Assembly: GCA_032716605.1 (NCBI GenBank)
Contig: CM064571.1
Coordinates: 10,856,405 to 10,920,404, forward strand
Length of the DNA stretch: 64,000 bases
DNA from: Paralithodes platypus
Lineage: Eukaryota > Arthropoda > Malacostraca > Decapoda > Lithodidae
Reading direction: 5' to 3'
In this document: in pieces, positions 22,151-31,875 of the stretch
Position numbering within the stretch: the first letter of the stretch is position 1
Layout of the letters: every line of letters begins with the position of its first letter
The notes under the pieces: generated by a model
The model's database searches: none
Told to the model about the DNA's origin: nothing
What the model saw: the letters and a program-made list of their open reading frames with translations, nothing else
Made by a program: the position numbers and the translations under genes

Positions 22151-22469
22151 CTTTAGGGAATAATGAAACTAAACAAATTACAGGTATATATGCATATTCA
22201 TTGATTAGACTGTTGATCTCACGCGTGAGGTGGGCGTGTTCGGGCGCCCGCCATTGGTGGCGGGTAACCTCCTATCAAGTCGCTCGCTGTATCTTGTCGG
22301 TGGTTGGCTGGAAGTAGACGAAGTCATTGATAATTGGCTGGTGGTGGTAGAGGCGCTGTTCAGGTGCGCGGCAGGAGATGTAGGAGTGTGGTGGGGGTGA
22401 TGGTGTGTGGGAGCTATAGGATTGTGGCGTTTATCTGACGGCAAAGTTTGGAGTTCCAGGGTTAGGTTA

Positions 22470-22957
22470 TTAACCCCTAACCATCGGGGGCGGACTTAAG
22501 TCCGTATAAAAAAACTTGGACTATGTGGCGGGGGCGGACTTTAGTCTGTGTGCAATTTTGGCGCAATATTGGCTCTGAGAGAGAGACGAGTGACGGGAGG
22601 AGCATGGGTTACTTCATGACTGCTCGCCACGGCCGCCGTGGACCGACTACGATGTACTCCACATACATCCACCCTCACTCCCTCGCAACACACGTAATTA
22701 TATAACGAAATGACCGTATTTTAGTGATTTTGCCCTTCGGTTGCACGATCGTTGCAAGACAACCAGTGATCGTAAAAGGATGGTTCTGGTGTCATTGGAA
22801 AGCTTAATTATCGCCCTTTCACGGATACATATTTGTATTACGCTCTGGCTCTTGTTTATGCATGAAAAAGAGCATGGAAACAACGCCATTTATGATAAAA
22901 AAAACCCGCTGGGCGGCACGGTCATATATACCGCCTAGGCCGCTCGTAAGGTGTTAA
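22470..22957. mobile_element. TTAA-flanked MITE, family F5, copy 1
   Basis: Perfect TTAA borders (22470-22473, 22954-22957) with imperfect inverted ends CCCCTAACCATCGG and CACCTTACGAGCGG. Inserted in the PLE: the equivalent place in the plus-strand PLE (about 29687) lacks it. Its right half is closely related to 24310-24500 of the next element (shared TGGTGTCATTGGAAAG... and ACGCTCTGGCTCTTG blocks). Confidence 0.8.
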
Positions 22958-22966
22958 TGTTGGGGC

Positions 22967-23524
22967 TTAAGGCATGAATATAAAGGGCTTCGAGTATTGA
23001 GAGTTTTCTATGGTAATTTCTTTGTCAAGTATGGAGGTGTGTTTATTTAAGTCGACGCGAGTTAAGGCAGGGTGGTTAGGGACTTGGTAGTGATCTTTTA
23101 TGGTGCCAGACTGAAGGTGGAGGGTGAGCCGACGGGACATAAAAGTTTGTGTCATACCAATATAGGAATGGGGCCCACAGTTCCCGTTATTACAGGTGTG
23201 TTGGTATACCACATGGTCGTCGTTCATCGGGCTGTTGGAGGAAGTAGGTCTGGTACGTAGGACAAGGTTGGAGGTCTTGGGAGATTTATAGTATATTATT
23301 AATTTAATTTTGTTGTCGGGGTTGATGGGGAGGACATGTTTGTTGATAATTTCTCTCATAATGGTTTCATCAGTTTTGTGGTCAGATGACATGTAATTTC
23401 GGTAGAAAATCTTGATGTCATCCGAGGGGTTGGTGTTGGGGGAATCTTGATTGTACCATTTGTTTAGGTGGTGGTTAAGGGTACTGGTGACGTCGGAGTT
23501 GGAATACCCATTGTTAACCAGCAC
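22967..23524 (-). pseudogene. Penelope-like GIY-YIG endonuclease domain
   Basis: A 185-codon open frame. Residues 1-45 match the end of the RT-linked region also seen at 29410-29530. Residues 105-136 form the GIY-YIG signature: VVYQHTC (105-111), a second Cys (116), SYIGMTQ (120-126), RR (131-132) and His 136. A downstream Glu in LDKEITIEN is the likely metal ligand. This nuclease makes the nick for target-primed reverse transcription in PLEs. The stop after FIFMP gives the natural C-terminus. The frame is intact here, but the upstream RT is missing, so the copy is not autonomous. Confidence 0.85.
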
Positions 23525-23737
23525 TTGAGAGAATCGTTCTAGTTCCTGGTGGGTATCTCCCCAGGTGGTGCAGTGGGTTAGGGCTCTCCTGACATAGGCC
23601 GAGATAGTAGACTGGGAACCCCCTCCGCCCCATCATCTCCCAGATCCCCACTGCCACTTGCCAGATCGCCAAGGCCCTGAGCAACCTCCTCACCTCCTAC
23701 GTGCCTTGCCGATATAACTTGTACCTGTAATTTGTTT

Positions 23738-23792
23738 AGTTTAATCATTCCCTGAAGATGCTAGGCGTCTAGCGAAACGTCGGATTTTAACC
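23738..23792 (+). ncRNA. Hammerhead-ribozyme-like motif, copy 2 (core intact)
   Basis: Core C3-A9 is CTGAAGA (23752-23758), fitting CUGANGA. Stem II is a 5-bp GCTAG/CTAGC hairpin (23760-23773) with loop GCGT. The GAA of the core is 23774-23776. Stem III is the minimal AC/GT pair (23777-23780) with no loop, self-complementary ACGT, as in PLE hammerheads thought to act as dimers. The predicted cleavage follows C 23781. Stem I is weak: CC/GG and T/A next to the core, then an internal loop and TTAA/TTAA. The type I layout and position in a pseudo-LTR agree with published PLE hammerheads; activity is untested. Confidence 0.7.
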
Positions 23793-23916
23793 ATGAACTT
23801 TGCCACACTTATCCACCTTCTTACTGAACCTCAAAGAAGGCTGATTAGAAATATTGGAAACCTTAACAATAAAATACTGAATGCAGAAATAGCCTCTTCT
23901 TTTTACCTCGTTTGTC
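23792..23916 (+). pseudogene. PLE N-terminal coding start inside pseudo-LTR, copy 2
   Basis: Begins ATG eleven bases after the predicted ribozyme cleavage site and encodes MNFATLIHLLTEPQRRLIRN and on through NLNNKILNAE to where the TTAA element enters. The same peptide is found with substitutions at 21985-22127 and 33748-33870, supporting that it is real protein-coding sequence. Confidence 0.65.
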
Positions 23917-24564
23917 TTAACACTCAAACCGCGGTGCCCATCATATGAAGGGTGAGAGAATAGTGGCCACCCCTGCGGTGCCCATCATATGATGGGCACC
24001 ATTTTGAGCACATTATGAGCTCTGAGAGAGAGTTCGCGCATTGGGAGGACGATAGGCGGACTCTGACCGCTCAGCACCACTGCTGGGCCGTGTCTGAAAC
24101 CACCGCCGCCTCCCCATCATCACCCTACTAACTTCCTAGTCAGGGCAGTAGTTCCCTTTCCAATGTTCCCTTACCCACTCTAAACCACTGTTTGGACACT
24201 TGATCCTCAGTGTTTTGGAGGACAAGCAACCTAGAAGGGTCACTAGACCTGTTGTTGCTTGATTTCCTTTGTACTCCTTTGTACCCGTCCTCGCGAGACA
24301 AGGAAAAAACTACTGAAATTACCCTATTTTAGGGTATTTTCACCTCCGGTTACGCGATGGCTACAGGATAACCCATGGTCGTAGAAGGATGATTCAGGTG
24401 TCATTGGAAAGGTATATTATCGCCCTTCACGGGTATATAATTGTATTACGCTCTGGCTCTTGTTTATGCATGGAAAAGAGCATGGAATGAAGCTCATTTT
24501 CTTTAAATATACCCGCCTGGCAGCATGGTCATGTCAACGAACATGCCCGTCCTTAAGGGGTTAA
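23917..24564. mobile_element. TTAA-flanked element, family F5, copy 2
   Basis: Perfect TTAA borders (23917-23920, 24561-24564). The flanks GTC and AGAAAATGTA join, at one TTAA, into exactly the sequence of the uninterrupted sister PLE (minus strand, about 21978-21990). Ends CACTCAAACCGC and (complement) CCCCTTAAGGAC are only weakly inverted. Interior direct repeat CGGTGCCCATCATATGA at 23930 and 23970. No coding frame. Confidence 0.8.
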
Positions 24565-24573
24565 AGAAAATGT

Positions 24574-24586
24574 ATATATATATATA

Positions 24587-24644
<58 letters not shown>

Positions 24645-24670
24645 TGTATATACAGTATATATATAATAAT
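24574..24670. repeat. (TA)n microsatellite with ACTG breaks
   Basis: TA-rich run between the PLE end and the 3' end of a CR1. Confidence 0.9.
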
Positions 24671-24753
24671 ATAGAAAATGGGAGTATGCAGAAAGCTGAT
24701 TGGCCCATATAAGACAGATCCCTCTCACACCCAACCCCAAGTACAAGGCCTAA

Positions 24754-25560
24754 TTATAGACCCAACTCTCTAATACCATGAGGACCGACCTCACCAAAAC
24801 AGTCAGAGGTCAACACGGTAAAACATGGGTCTGCAGAGGGCCGATTGGCCCACACCCGGTAGATCTCCCAACCCATCTCGTCCATTTGCCTATCTAATTT
24901 TTTCTTAAAGCTCCCTATCGTTCTCGATCCTACCATATCACTTGGTAGCTTATTCCACATGTCTACAACTCTGTTACCAAACCAATATTTGCCTATATCT
25001 TTTCTGAAACGTAATTGATCTAATTTTAAGCCATTTGTTTGAGTTCTTTCGCAATCACTGAGCTTCAGTAATTTTTTCATGTCCCGTTTATTAATCCCAC
25101 TAACCCACTTGAACACTTCTATCACATCCCCTCTAACTCTGCGTCTTTCTAATAAATGTAAGCCAAATTTCTTCAACCTTTCTTCATATGGTAGATTTCT
25201 AATATTATGAATCATTATGAATAGATAGATAGATGAATCATTTTTGACAATCTTCGCTGTACTCGCTCCAACGAATGTATGTCCATTCTGTAATAAGGAC
25301 ACCAATGATAAGTAAAGTTTTAAAATAACATCGGAAGTTCTGTTACTTACGTAACTCCGTGAGATGAACCCGAAAATCCTGTTTGCTCTGTTACGAACGC
25401 TTATGCACTGTTTTATAGGCTTCAAATCATTCCTAACAAACACATCCAAATCTTTCTCGCAGTTTGAGTTTTCTAATTCCGTATTAGCTAGTTTATATTT
25501 TGTATTGGTATTCGTCTTCCCTATCTTTATTACCTTGCATTTATCAATGTTAAAATTCAT
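24754..25560 (-). pseudogene. CR1 RT thumb and C-terminal domain
   Basis: A 268-codon frame starting at FNIDKCKVIKIG, followed by LENSNCEKDLDVFVRNDLKP, RNRANRIFGFISRSYVSN, the L..YEERLKKFGLHLLERRRV block and, near the end, FGNRVVDMWNKLPSDMV. The stop after GIRELGL is probably the natural end. The preceding YADD-equivalent (LADDTNMG, about 25640) lies in another frame. Confidence 0.8.
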
Positions 25561-25670
25561 CTGCCAATTTACTTACCATTCGTGTAAGGTATCTATATCC
25601 CTTTGGAGGCTCTCTATGTCGCTATCTGAATCTATTGTTCTCCCCATGTTGGTATCGTCTGCTAATTTAC

Positions 25671-26105
25671 TTATCCTACTAGGTACAGTATATCTAAATA
25701 CAGGTCATTTATGTATATAACAAACAGCAGAGGGCCTAATACAAATCCTTGGGGGACACCACTTTTGACTGCACTCCATTCTGACTTAATACCATTTATA
25801 CTGACACTCTGCTTCCTACCAATTAGCCATGACCTAATCCATCCCAACAAAGACCCACCTATTCCAAGGGCCTCAACTTTTCTCATCAGTCTCTCATGAG
25901 GGACTCTGTCGAAAGCTTTACTAAAATCTAAATATATTATATCATATGACTTGTCATTATCTACCGCTTCATATACCTCTGAGAAAAAGCTAAGCAAATT
26001 ATCAAGGCAAGAACGTCCTTGAGTGAATCCATGCTGAGAAGAATTGATTAAGTTAAATGTTTCTAAGTGGTTTATAATTTTCCTAGCAATAATTGACTCT
26101 AGCAA
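25671..26105 (-). pseudogene. CR1 RT palm domain
   Basis: A 144-codon frame: SSQHGFTQGRSCLDNLLSFF (residues 22-41), YDIIYLDFSKAFDRVPHERL (palm motif A, DFSKAFD), and SGVPQGFVLGPLLFVIYIND (motif B/C lead-in). It breaks just before the catalytic ADD box. Confidence 0.8.
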
Positions 26106-26350
26106 CTTTACTACGATTGATGTGATACTAATGGAACAGTAATTGGATGCAATTCATTTATCACCTTTTTTGAAGATCGGAACTACATAATTTTGCAAGC
26201 TTCCAAGCTTCTGGAACTAAACCTCTTTCTAATAACTTATTAGATAACAATCTTAATGGGTAACTTAACTCATCTCTGCATTCTTGTAATACTCTAGCAT
26301 ATACCTCATCAGGACCAGGCGATTTTTGAGGTTTCAGTCTGTCAATTTCC

Positions 26351-26670
26351 TTAACCCTTACTGTACCATAGGGTGCTACCATAAATATACCCCCCAGTCC
26401 CAAGCAATGTGGCCAAAATGGCTTCAGAGGCAAGATATAACAACCTCCCACCTCAAAAGATGGCGGAATACTGCCTCTCCCAGCATGTGAGGGCTTGGAT
26501 ATAAGCTGAGATGTGTTGCCAAAGTCTAAAAACAGTGCTGAAACATCATTGTACCAGGCACAGCCTTATACAAGGATCGTATATTACTTACGGCTGGCAG
26601 CCGTCGCTGGGACTGGGGAGTGATTTATCTACTGACGGCTCTCTGCCGTCGCTAGTACTGGACGGGTTAA
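26351..26670. mobile_element. TTAA-flanked MITE, family F4-like, inserted in CR1
   Basis: Perfect TTAA borders (26351-26354, 26667-26670). Left end CCCTTACTGTACCATAGGG, right end (complement) CCCGTCCAGTACTAGCGACG. It splits the CR1 RT just upstream of the block encoding KEIDRLKPQKSPGPDEV. The right end matches the family at 3714-4160. No coding capacity. Confidence 0.8.
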
Positions 26671-27337
26671 ACACATAATTTCTACTTATATTAACCGTAC
26701 TTAGCATATTTTCTATACTATTACTATATACCTTACGAACTTCTGGAATCTGTGCCAAATTTTCATTAGTGAAAACGGAAAAAAAACTGACTATTTAATG
26801 TACTGCACATCTCTAAATAATGTTCTGTCATTTCTCCTATCGAAGTTTTAAGGGGGCCTATTACATCACTAACTTTAGATTTATATATTTGGTAAAAAGC
26901 TTTAGGGTTATTTTTTGAGTCGTTGGCTATCCTGATTTCATAATTTCTTTTTGCTTTCCTAATTTCCTTTTTGACCTGTCTTGATAGAGTCTGATAGTAA
27001 ATATGTAGGTGATTTTCGCCTTTCTTATTTTTTGTTATATATTCCTATCCTTTTTCCTAGAAGATCTATTAGTTTATTATTCATCCATTTTGGTTGGTTC
27101 TGTTTTGATCTATATCTTCTTTTGGGGATAAATTTATTTTGAACATTGTGGAGTGACGCAATAAACTGCTCATATGTAGCTGTCAAGTTTAACTTTGGCT
27201 TATCCTGACTAAAGACGGATATTTGAGGGCTCACCATAACCAGCTTTTCTGAAATCTGGGATAAGTGTCGTATTTTCTTTAGCATGTCCTGTCCATTGTA
27301 TATTAATATAAATATATTTGTAATCCCTATATCCTAG

Positions 27338-27568
27338 TTAGTCCCCTATCTCTACAATATTTATCATATGTTCATTATTACTGAGAACTAAATCGAGGAT
27401 ATTATTACCTCTAGTCGGCGAGTCTATGAATTGAAATAAAAAAACAATCTTGTACCACTCAATAAACTCTTCAGAATCTGAGTCGCCTATTTGATGCTGC
27501 CAATCTATATTCAGAAAATTAAAATCTCCCATAATGCACACATTGCTAAACCTTGATGCTATTTTCAC
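27338..27568 (-). pseudogene. CR1 endonuclease fragment
   Basis: A 76-codon frame containing VCIMGDFNFLNIDWQ (the GDFN motif), FQFIDSPTRGNNILDLVLSN and NIVEIG. These are the C-terminal blocks of the APE-type endonuclease. The upstream half (about 27600-27900) is visible in broken frames, including a VLYRPPN-like block. Confidence 0.75.
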
Positions 27569-28184
27569 TTCCTGCCATAAAGATTTACCTTAATTTCTAC
27601 TCATATTTGGTGGTCTATAAAGGACTCCAATAACTATGGTCTCGCTACCTTCGCCAACCTCTACCGAAACACTTTCGTTATCATTACTTAGTCTAATACC
27701 TGATTTAGTACAGCATTTTAATGAACTCCCGACAAACACTGCTATTCTTCCGCCCCTCCTATACTTGTTCGGTCATATTTAAACAAACTATATCCTGGTA
27801 TATGAAATTCTGCTAAAAATTGCTTGGATTATGTATTAATCCATGTTTCAGTTAGTGTTATTATGTATATATTTTCATTGCTAATAAGTGCTCTAAGTTC
27901 GTCCATTTTATTACATAAACTCCTACAGTTTGTGTAATATAATCTCAATGTATTTCTTTTATTGGTGTCTGGTAGATCTTTATTTCTTCTATTAGTATCT
28001 ATTTGACTGTTGTTATTATCTTGTACTAAGGTAGATATTGTACCACTATTTATATGACTAACTTCTATTACTGTATTATCACCTATTGTTTCACTGTTAT
28101 TAAAAACATCTAATTTTCTTTCCTATCTATTCTTTCTATCACATAATTTAATTTGTTTTCTATTGATGGGATATTGCCAGTTTA

Positions 28185-28380
28185 AAGCCACACCTCAACT
28201 ACTCTATCAACTAACCTTCCTAGCATCCGTACCCCTTTTCTGCTTAAATGCACCCCGTCCCTTGCGTACAAGCTATCGTTACCATAGTAGAGGCTCCAGT
28301 TGTCTATGAATGGTAATGACAACTCTATGCTGCTTTGCATAGCTTTGCCTGCCAGCAATTGAAACCAATTGATATGGACA
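28185..28380 (-). pseudogene. CR1 ORF1 C-terminus, esterase-like
   Basis: Sixty-odd codons encoding INWFQLLAGKAM, FIDNWSLYYGNDSLYARDG and VHLSRKGVRMLGRLVDRVV before a stop. The DGVHLSRKG block resembles the Asp/His block of SGNH-type esterase domains found in ORF1 of some CR1-group LINEs. Only this end is present. Confidence 0.5.
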
Positions 28381-29545
28381 ATTTTGATATGCCTCGTTAT
28401 CCATGGAAAGGAGGAATACCTACAGAAAATAGATAGCATCTTGAGTGACCAAAATAAGTTCAAAAGGATCACCCTCAACCCGACAGATGAAATCAAACGG
28501 AAAGCCAACACCACCATCTCCGCCATCAACGCCAAAGAAGGAGGGGTTCACCTTAAAAAAATTATTGGTGAATTCTCCCCAGGATACGCCTATGGCACCA
28601 TAAAAGCCCACAAACCTGGGAACCCCCTCCGCCCCATCATCTACCAGATCCCCACCGTCACTTACCAGATCGCCAAGGCCCTGAACAACCTCCTCACCCC
28701 CTATGTGCCCTGCCAATATAACTTGAATTCTGCCAACGACTTCTTGATTATTTTACTAGACGCCACACCATCGCCTCCCTCGACGTAAAGAGCCTGTTCA
28801 CTAACGTGCCCGTGGACAGGACCATAAACATGATACTACGTTGGATATAACACTGCCCTGACACACACCCCCTGGACATCCCGGAGAAGGTCCTGAAGAC
28901 GCTGCTGGAATTATGTACCAAGGAGGCTCCCTTTCTCTGCCCCCGTGGTAACATGTACCAGCAGATAGACGGCGTGGCGATGGGTAACCCACTGGGGGTC
29001 CTGTTCGCCAACTTCTTCATGGGAACAATCAAAGAGGAACTCCTTGCTGTTCACCGGCCCGCAATCTACTGTAGATACGTCGATGACATTTTTGTGCAGG
29101 TGAAGGACCTCAGCGAACTTCAGGAGCTCTCGAGCAGCACTTCATGGCCGCCTCCGGACTCAACTTCACATATGAAGAATCCACCAATGGACAACTACCC
29201 TTCCTCGACCATCTTGTATCCTTGAACGACCTTTGCTTCAAAACCACAGTATATACCAAACCTACTAACAACGGTCAGTGCCTCAATTGTGACAGTGAAT
29301 GCCCTCGACGATACCTCCTATCTACTATTTCAGCCTACGTCAGGAGAGCCCTCACCCACTGCATCACCTGGAGAGACACCCACCAGGAACTTGAACGACT
29401 CTCCCAAGTGCTGGTTAACAATGGGTACTCTAACTCTGATGTCACCTGTACCATTAACCACCACCTAGAAAAATGGTATAATCAAGATTCACCCAACACC
29501 AACCCCTCTGACAACATCAAGATTTTCTCCAGGCAGGCGCAATAA
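28369..29545 (+). pseudogene. Penelope-like reverse transcriptase
   Basis: RT of PLE type in three frames. First part: NTTISAINAKEGGVHLKK, PGYAYGTIKAHKPGNPLRPI. Middle (28770-28950): IASLDVKSLFTNVPVD with an in-frame stop after ILRWI. Last part: YQQIDGVAMGNPLGVLFAN (28958-29015), YCRYVDDIFVQV (catalytic YVDD, about 29068-29103) and LPFLDHLVSL. The stop and two frameshifts inactivate it. After DNIKIF (29525) the copy has lost the ~350 bp that encode the GIY-YIG nuclease in the sister copy. Confidence 0.85.
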
Positions 29546-29701
29546 AAGACCACTACCAATCCCCGCACCACCCTCCCTTAACCCACACTGCCTTAAATAA
29601 ACACATCTTCATAATTGATAAAGAAAATTACCCTAGAAGACTCTCAATACTCGAAGCGCTTTATATTCAAGCCTTAAGCCCTAACATAAACAACCAAACC
29701 C

Positions 29702-31597
29702 TTGACCTCCAAATTTTACCGTCAGCGAAACGCCACGAAGGATAATCCAAAAATATTCTGGAAGTACATTCAGGAAAAATTAACAAGAAGAGTAGGGATC
29801 CCAGAGCTGGTGGGGGGGTTGAATGATGAGAGTAGAGCGGAGACTGATAAGGAGAAAGCAGAGGTGCTGGGGAAATACTTTGGGGGGGTACTAACAGTGG
29901 AGTCGGAGGATGCAGTGCCTACTATTCCCATCAAACAGGCACCGGCACTAGAACTAGTAGAGTTTTCCCATGCTAGAATAAGAAGGGCTATAGAAAAAAT
30001 GAACAGAAGTAAGTCACCGGGACCGGATGGGATACACCCAAGAATCATAAAGGAAGGAGGGGAGATGTTAGTAGAGCCATTGAAAATGTTATTTGAGGTA
30101 TCGTTTAATACAGGACAAATCCCGATGGACTGGAGAGAGGCGAACATAACAGCTATATTTAAGAAGGGAAAGAGAAATGACCCAGGGAATTATAGACCAG
30201 TCAGTTTGACAAATGTTGTGTGTAAACTAATGGAAACGGTAATTAGAGAAGGAATAATGGATCATATGAAGTCAAACCAACTTTTCAGTGGGAGACAGTT
30301 CGGATTCTTGCCGGGGAGGTCGACGGTACTACAGCTAATTAAGGTGGTAGATGATTGGATGCAAATTCTAGAAGATGGTGATGTAATAGACGTGGTATAT
30401 TGCGATTTTATGAAGGCCTTCGATAAGGTCCCACATAAAAGGTTAATAGAGAAAGTTAGAAGCTATAATATAGGGGAGAAATGTGTGAAATGGATAGAAG
30501 CCTTCCTGAAAGATCGGAGACAGAGGGTATTGGTGAATGGAATAGGCTCGGGGTGGAGGGAAATTACAAGTGGGGTACCTCAGGGATCTGTGTTGGGACC
30601 ACTGCTGTTCGTTATATTTATCAACGACTTGCCTGAAGTTATAACTAATGGAAGTGAGGTATACCTGTATGCGGATGACACTAATCTGTATAGAAGAGTG
30701 AGGAGTAAGGAAGATATGGGTTTGCTTCAAGGAGATGTGGAGGGCATGAAGGGATGGTCTGAGCATTGGTTAATGCCTTTTCATCCAAAAAAATGCAAGT
30801 ACATGCGGATTGGGACCAGCAAGATAGACAAGGTAGGATACAGTATGTATGAAGCGATGGAGGAAGTGAGTGCAGAAAAGGATATAGGAGTAGTGATAGA
30901 TAATAAGTTAAATTTCTCAGAACATTTAGCGGAAAAGATAAACAAAGCCAATAGAATTGTAGGGCTGATAAGGAGGACATTTGTGTCACTTGACGAAGAA
31001 ATCTTCAGGAATCTATATACAGCGCTGGTTAGGCCACACCTGGAATATGCAAACCAGGTGTGGGCTCCATATATGGTAAAGGATATAGAAGCAGTGGAGA
31101 AAGTGCAGAGAAGAGCTAGCAAGCTGGTACCAACGTTGAATAACGCGGGCTATGAGCAGAGGTTGAGGACACTGGGACTTCCGACACTGGCATATAGGAG
31201 AAAGAGAGGGGATATGATAGAGACTTTTAAGATAGTGTCAGGAAAGTACGATGAGGATGTGTGTGAAGGTATCTTCTTGATGCGGGAGGGAACAAGAACG
31301 AGAGGACACTCTAAGAAAATTTACAAAGAAAGAAATAGGCTTGAGAAGGCGAAGAACTCATTTTGTGATAGAGTGGTAAATGAGTGGAACGCACTGCCCC
31401 AGTATGTAGTCGATTCCGAATCAATAAGGGAGTTTGAAAGTAATCTTGATAAAGCATGGGGAAGACAAGATTTGAAGTTTGATTATAAAACAAAAATACA
31501 GAATAGTAAAAATGTTGCGTCTGCTACCGCCGCCGCCAACACCGTGAACGACCGCAGCAGTGCAAGTACTGGTACTGAGCTGGATACACAGGCATAG
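29702..31597 (+). CDS. CR1-group LINE reverse transcriptase, long open frame (5' truncated)
   Basis: A 631-codon frame without a stop. The first ~11 codons are PLE sequence and the first codon is TTG, so this is not a genuine start: the CR1 begins near codon 12 (29735). RT motifs: SKSPGPDGI (103-111), IFKKGKRNDPGNYRPVSLTN (152-171), GFLPGRSTVLQL (201-212), YCDFMKAFDKVPHKRL (233-248, motif A), SGVPQGSVLGPLLFVIFIND (290-309) and YLYADDTNLY (321-330, motif C with both Asp). Then the RPHLEYANQVW block and WNALPQYVV. The residue set for polymerase activity is present. The endonuclease is missing. The clade (CR1/L2 group) is inferred from these blocks and differs from the two other CR1 copies here. 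Confidence 0.85.
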   Translation: MTSKFYRQRNATKDNPKIFWKYIQEKLTRRVGIPELVGGLNDESRAETDKEKAEVLGKYFGGVLTVESEDAVPTIPIKQAPALELVEFSHARIRRAIEKMNRSKSPGPDGIHPRIIKEGGEMLVEPLKMLFEVSFNTGQIPMDWREANITAIFKKGKRNDPGNYRPVSLTNVVCKLMETVIREGIMDHMKSNQLFSGRQFGFLPGRSTVLQLIKVVDDWMQILEDGDVIDVVYCDFMKAFDKVPHKRLIEKVRSYNIGEKCVKWIEAFLKDRRQRVLVNGIGSGWREITSGVPQGSVLGPLLFVIFINDLPEVITNGSEVYLYADDTNLYRRVRSKEDMGLLQGDVEGMKGWSEHWLMPFHPKKCKYMRIGTSKIDKVGYSMYEAMEEVSAEKDIGVVIDNKLNFSEHLAEKINKANRIVGLIRRTFVSLDEEIFRNLYTALVRPHLEYANQVWAPYMVKDIEAVEKVQRRASKLVPTLNNAGYEQRLRTLGLPTLAYRRKRGDMIETFKIVSGKYDEDVCEGIFLMREGTRTRGHSKKIYKERNRLEKAKNSFCDRVVNEWNALPQYVVDSESIREFESNLDKAWGRQDLKFDYKTKIQNSKNVASATAAANTVNDRSSASTGTELDTQA

Positions 31598-31650
31598 TTT
31601 GCCTTTTTCCAGAGGATCTACTGTAAGAAACTGTAAGAAACTACCCTGCA
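31598..31650 (+). repeat. CR1 3' end with short tandem repeat
   Basis: After the stop, two copies of the 10-mer CTGTAAGAAA lie at the junction with PLE sequence. Short tandem 3' repeats in place of poly(A) are typical of CR1/L2 LINEs. Confidence 0.6.
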
Positions 31651-31875
31651 ATAGCTCCCACACACCACCACCCTCCTATGCCCCCCTCTCCTACGCAGCC
31701 GAAAGCACAGCCAAACGGCACCTCGACCACCAACAGCCAACCAGGATGACTTCACCCTCTCCCAGCAAACCACCTACAAGATACAGCGAGCGACTTGCTA
31801 GGAGGTTACCCACCACCAATGGCAGGCGCCCGAACATGCAGTAGCTCCACCTACCTCTCGTCCCCTGATCCTCAA

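Larger units (their letters stand above)
21958..23611 (-). mobile_element. Penelope-like element (PLE) fragment, minus strand
   Basis: Read on the minus strand: end of the RT (23611-23540), a connecting domain, a GIY-YIG endonuclease (22967-23524), a 3' region (22440-22200) with a short frame containing PPTRYSERL, then a pseudo-LTR with a hammerhead-like motif and the start of the PLE protein (22150-21985). A TTAA-flanked element (22470-22957) splits the 3' region. The RT, GIY-YIG order is diagnostic for Penelope-like elements. Confidence 0.85.
23612..24575 (+). mobile_element. Penelope-like fragment, plus strand, head-to-head with the previous one
   Basis: At 23611/23612 the PLE sequence switches strand. 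On the plus strand it encodes PLRPII...QIAKALSNLL...YVP (23618-23725, RT N-terminal part, compare 28620-28720), then is joined by an internal deletion to the 3' region and pseudo-LTR (23729 onward). The pseudo-LTR is split by the TTAA element 23917-24564 and resumes AGAAAATGTA before a (TA)n tract. Confidence 0.8.
24680..28368 (-). mobile_element. CR1-type LINE (family B), minus strand, ~3.7 kb
   Basis: Order on the minus strand: end of a first ORF (28380-28185), endonuclease (27900-27340), linker (27285-27025), RT (26450-25600) and C-terminal domain (25560-24754), then a short 3' UTR at (TA)n. The C-terminal blocks match CR1 LINE proteins in order and wording (SNRTSDVILKLYLSLV, NLPYEERLKKFGLHLLERRR, WNKLPSDMV). 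Interrupted by a TTAA element at 26351-26670 and by frameshifts. The 5' end abuts a PLE of opposite orientation. Confidence 0.85.

Noticed and set aside
29770..31663. Minus-strand frames opposite the CR1 RT
   Set aside because: Antisense shadows without motifs.
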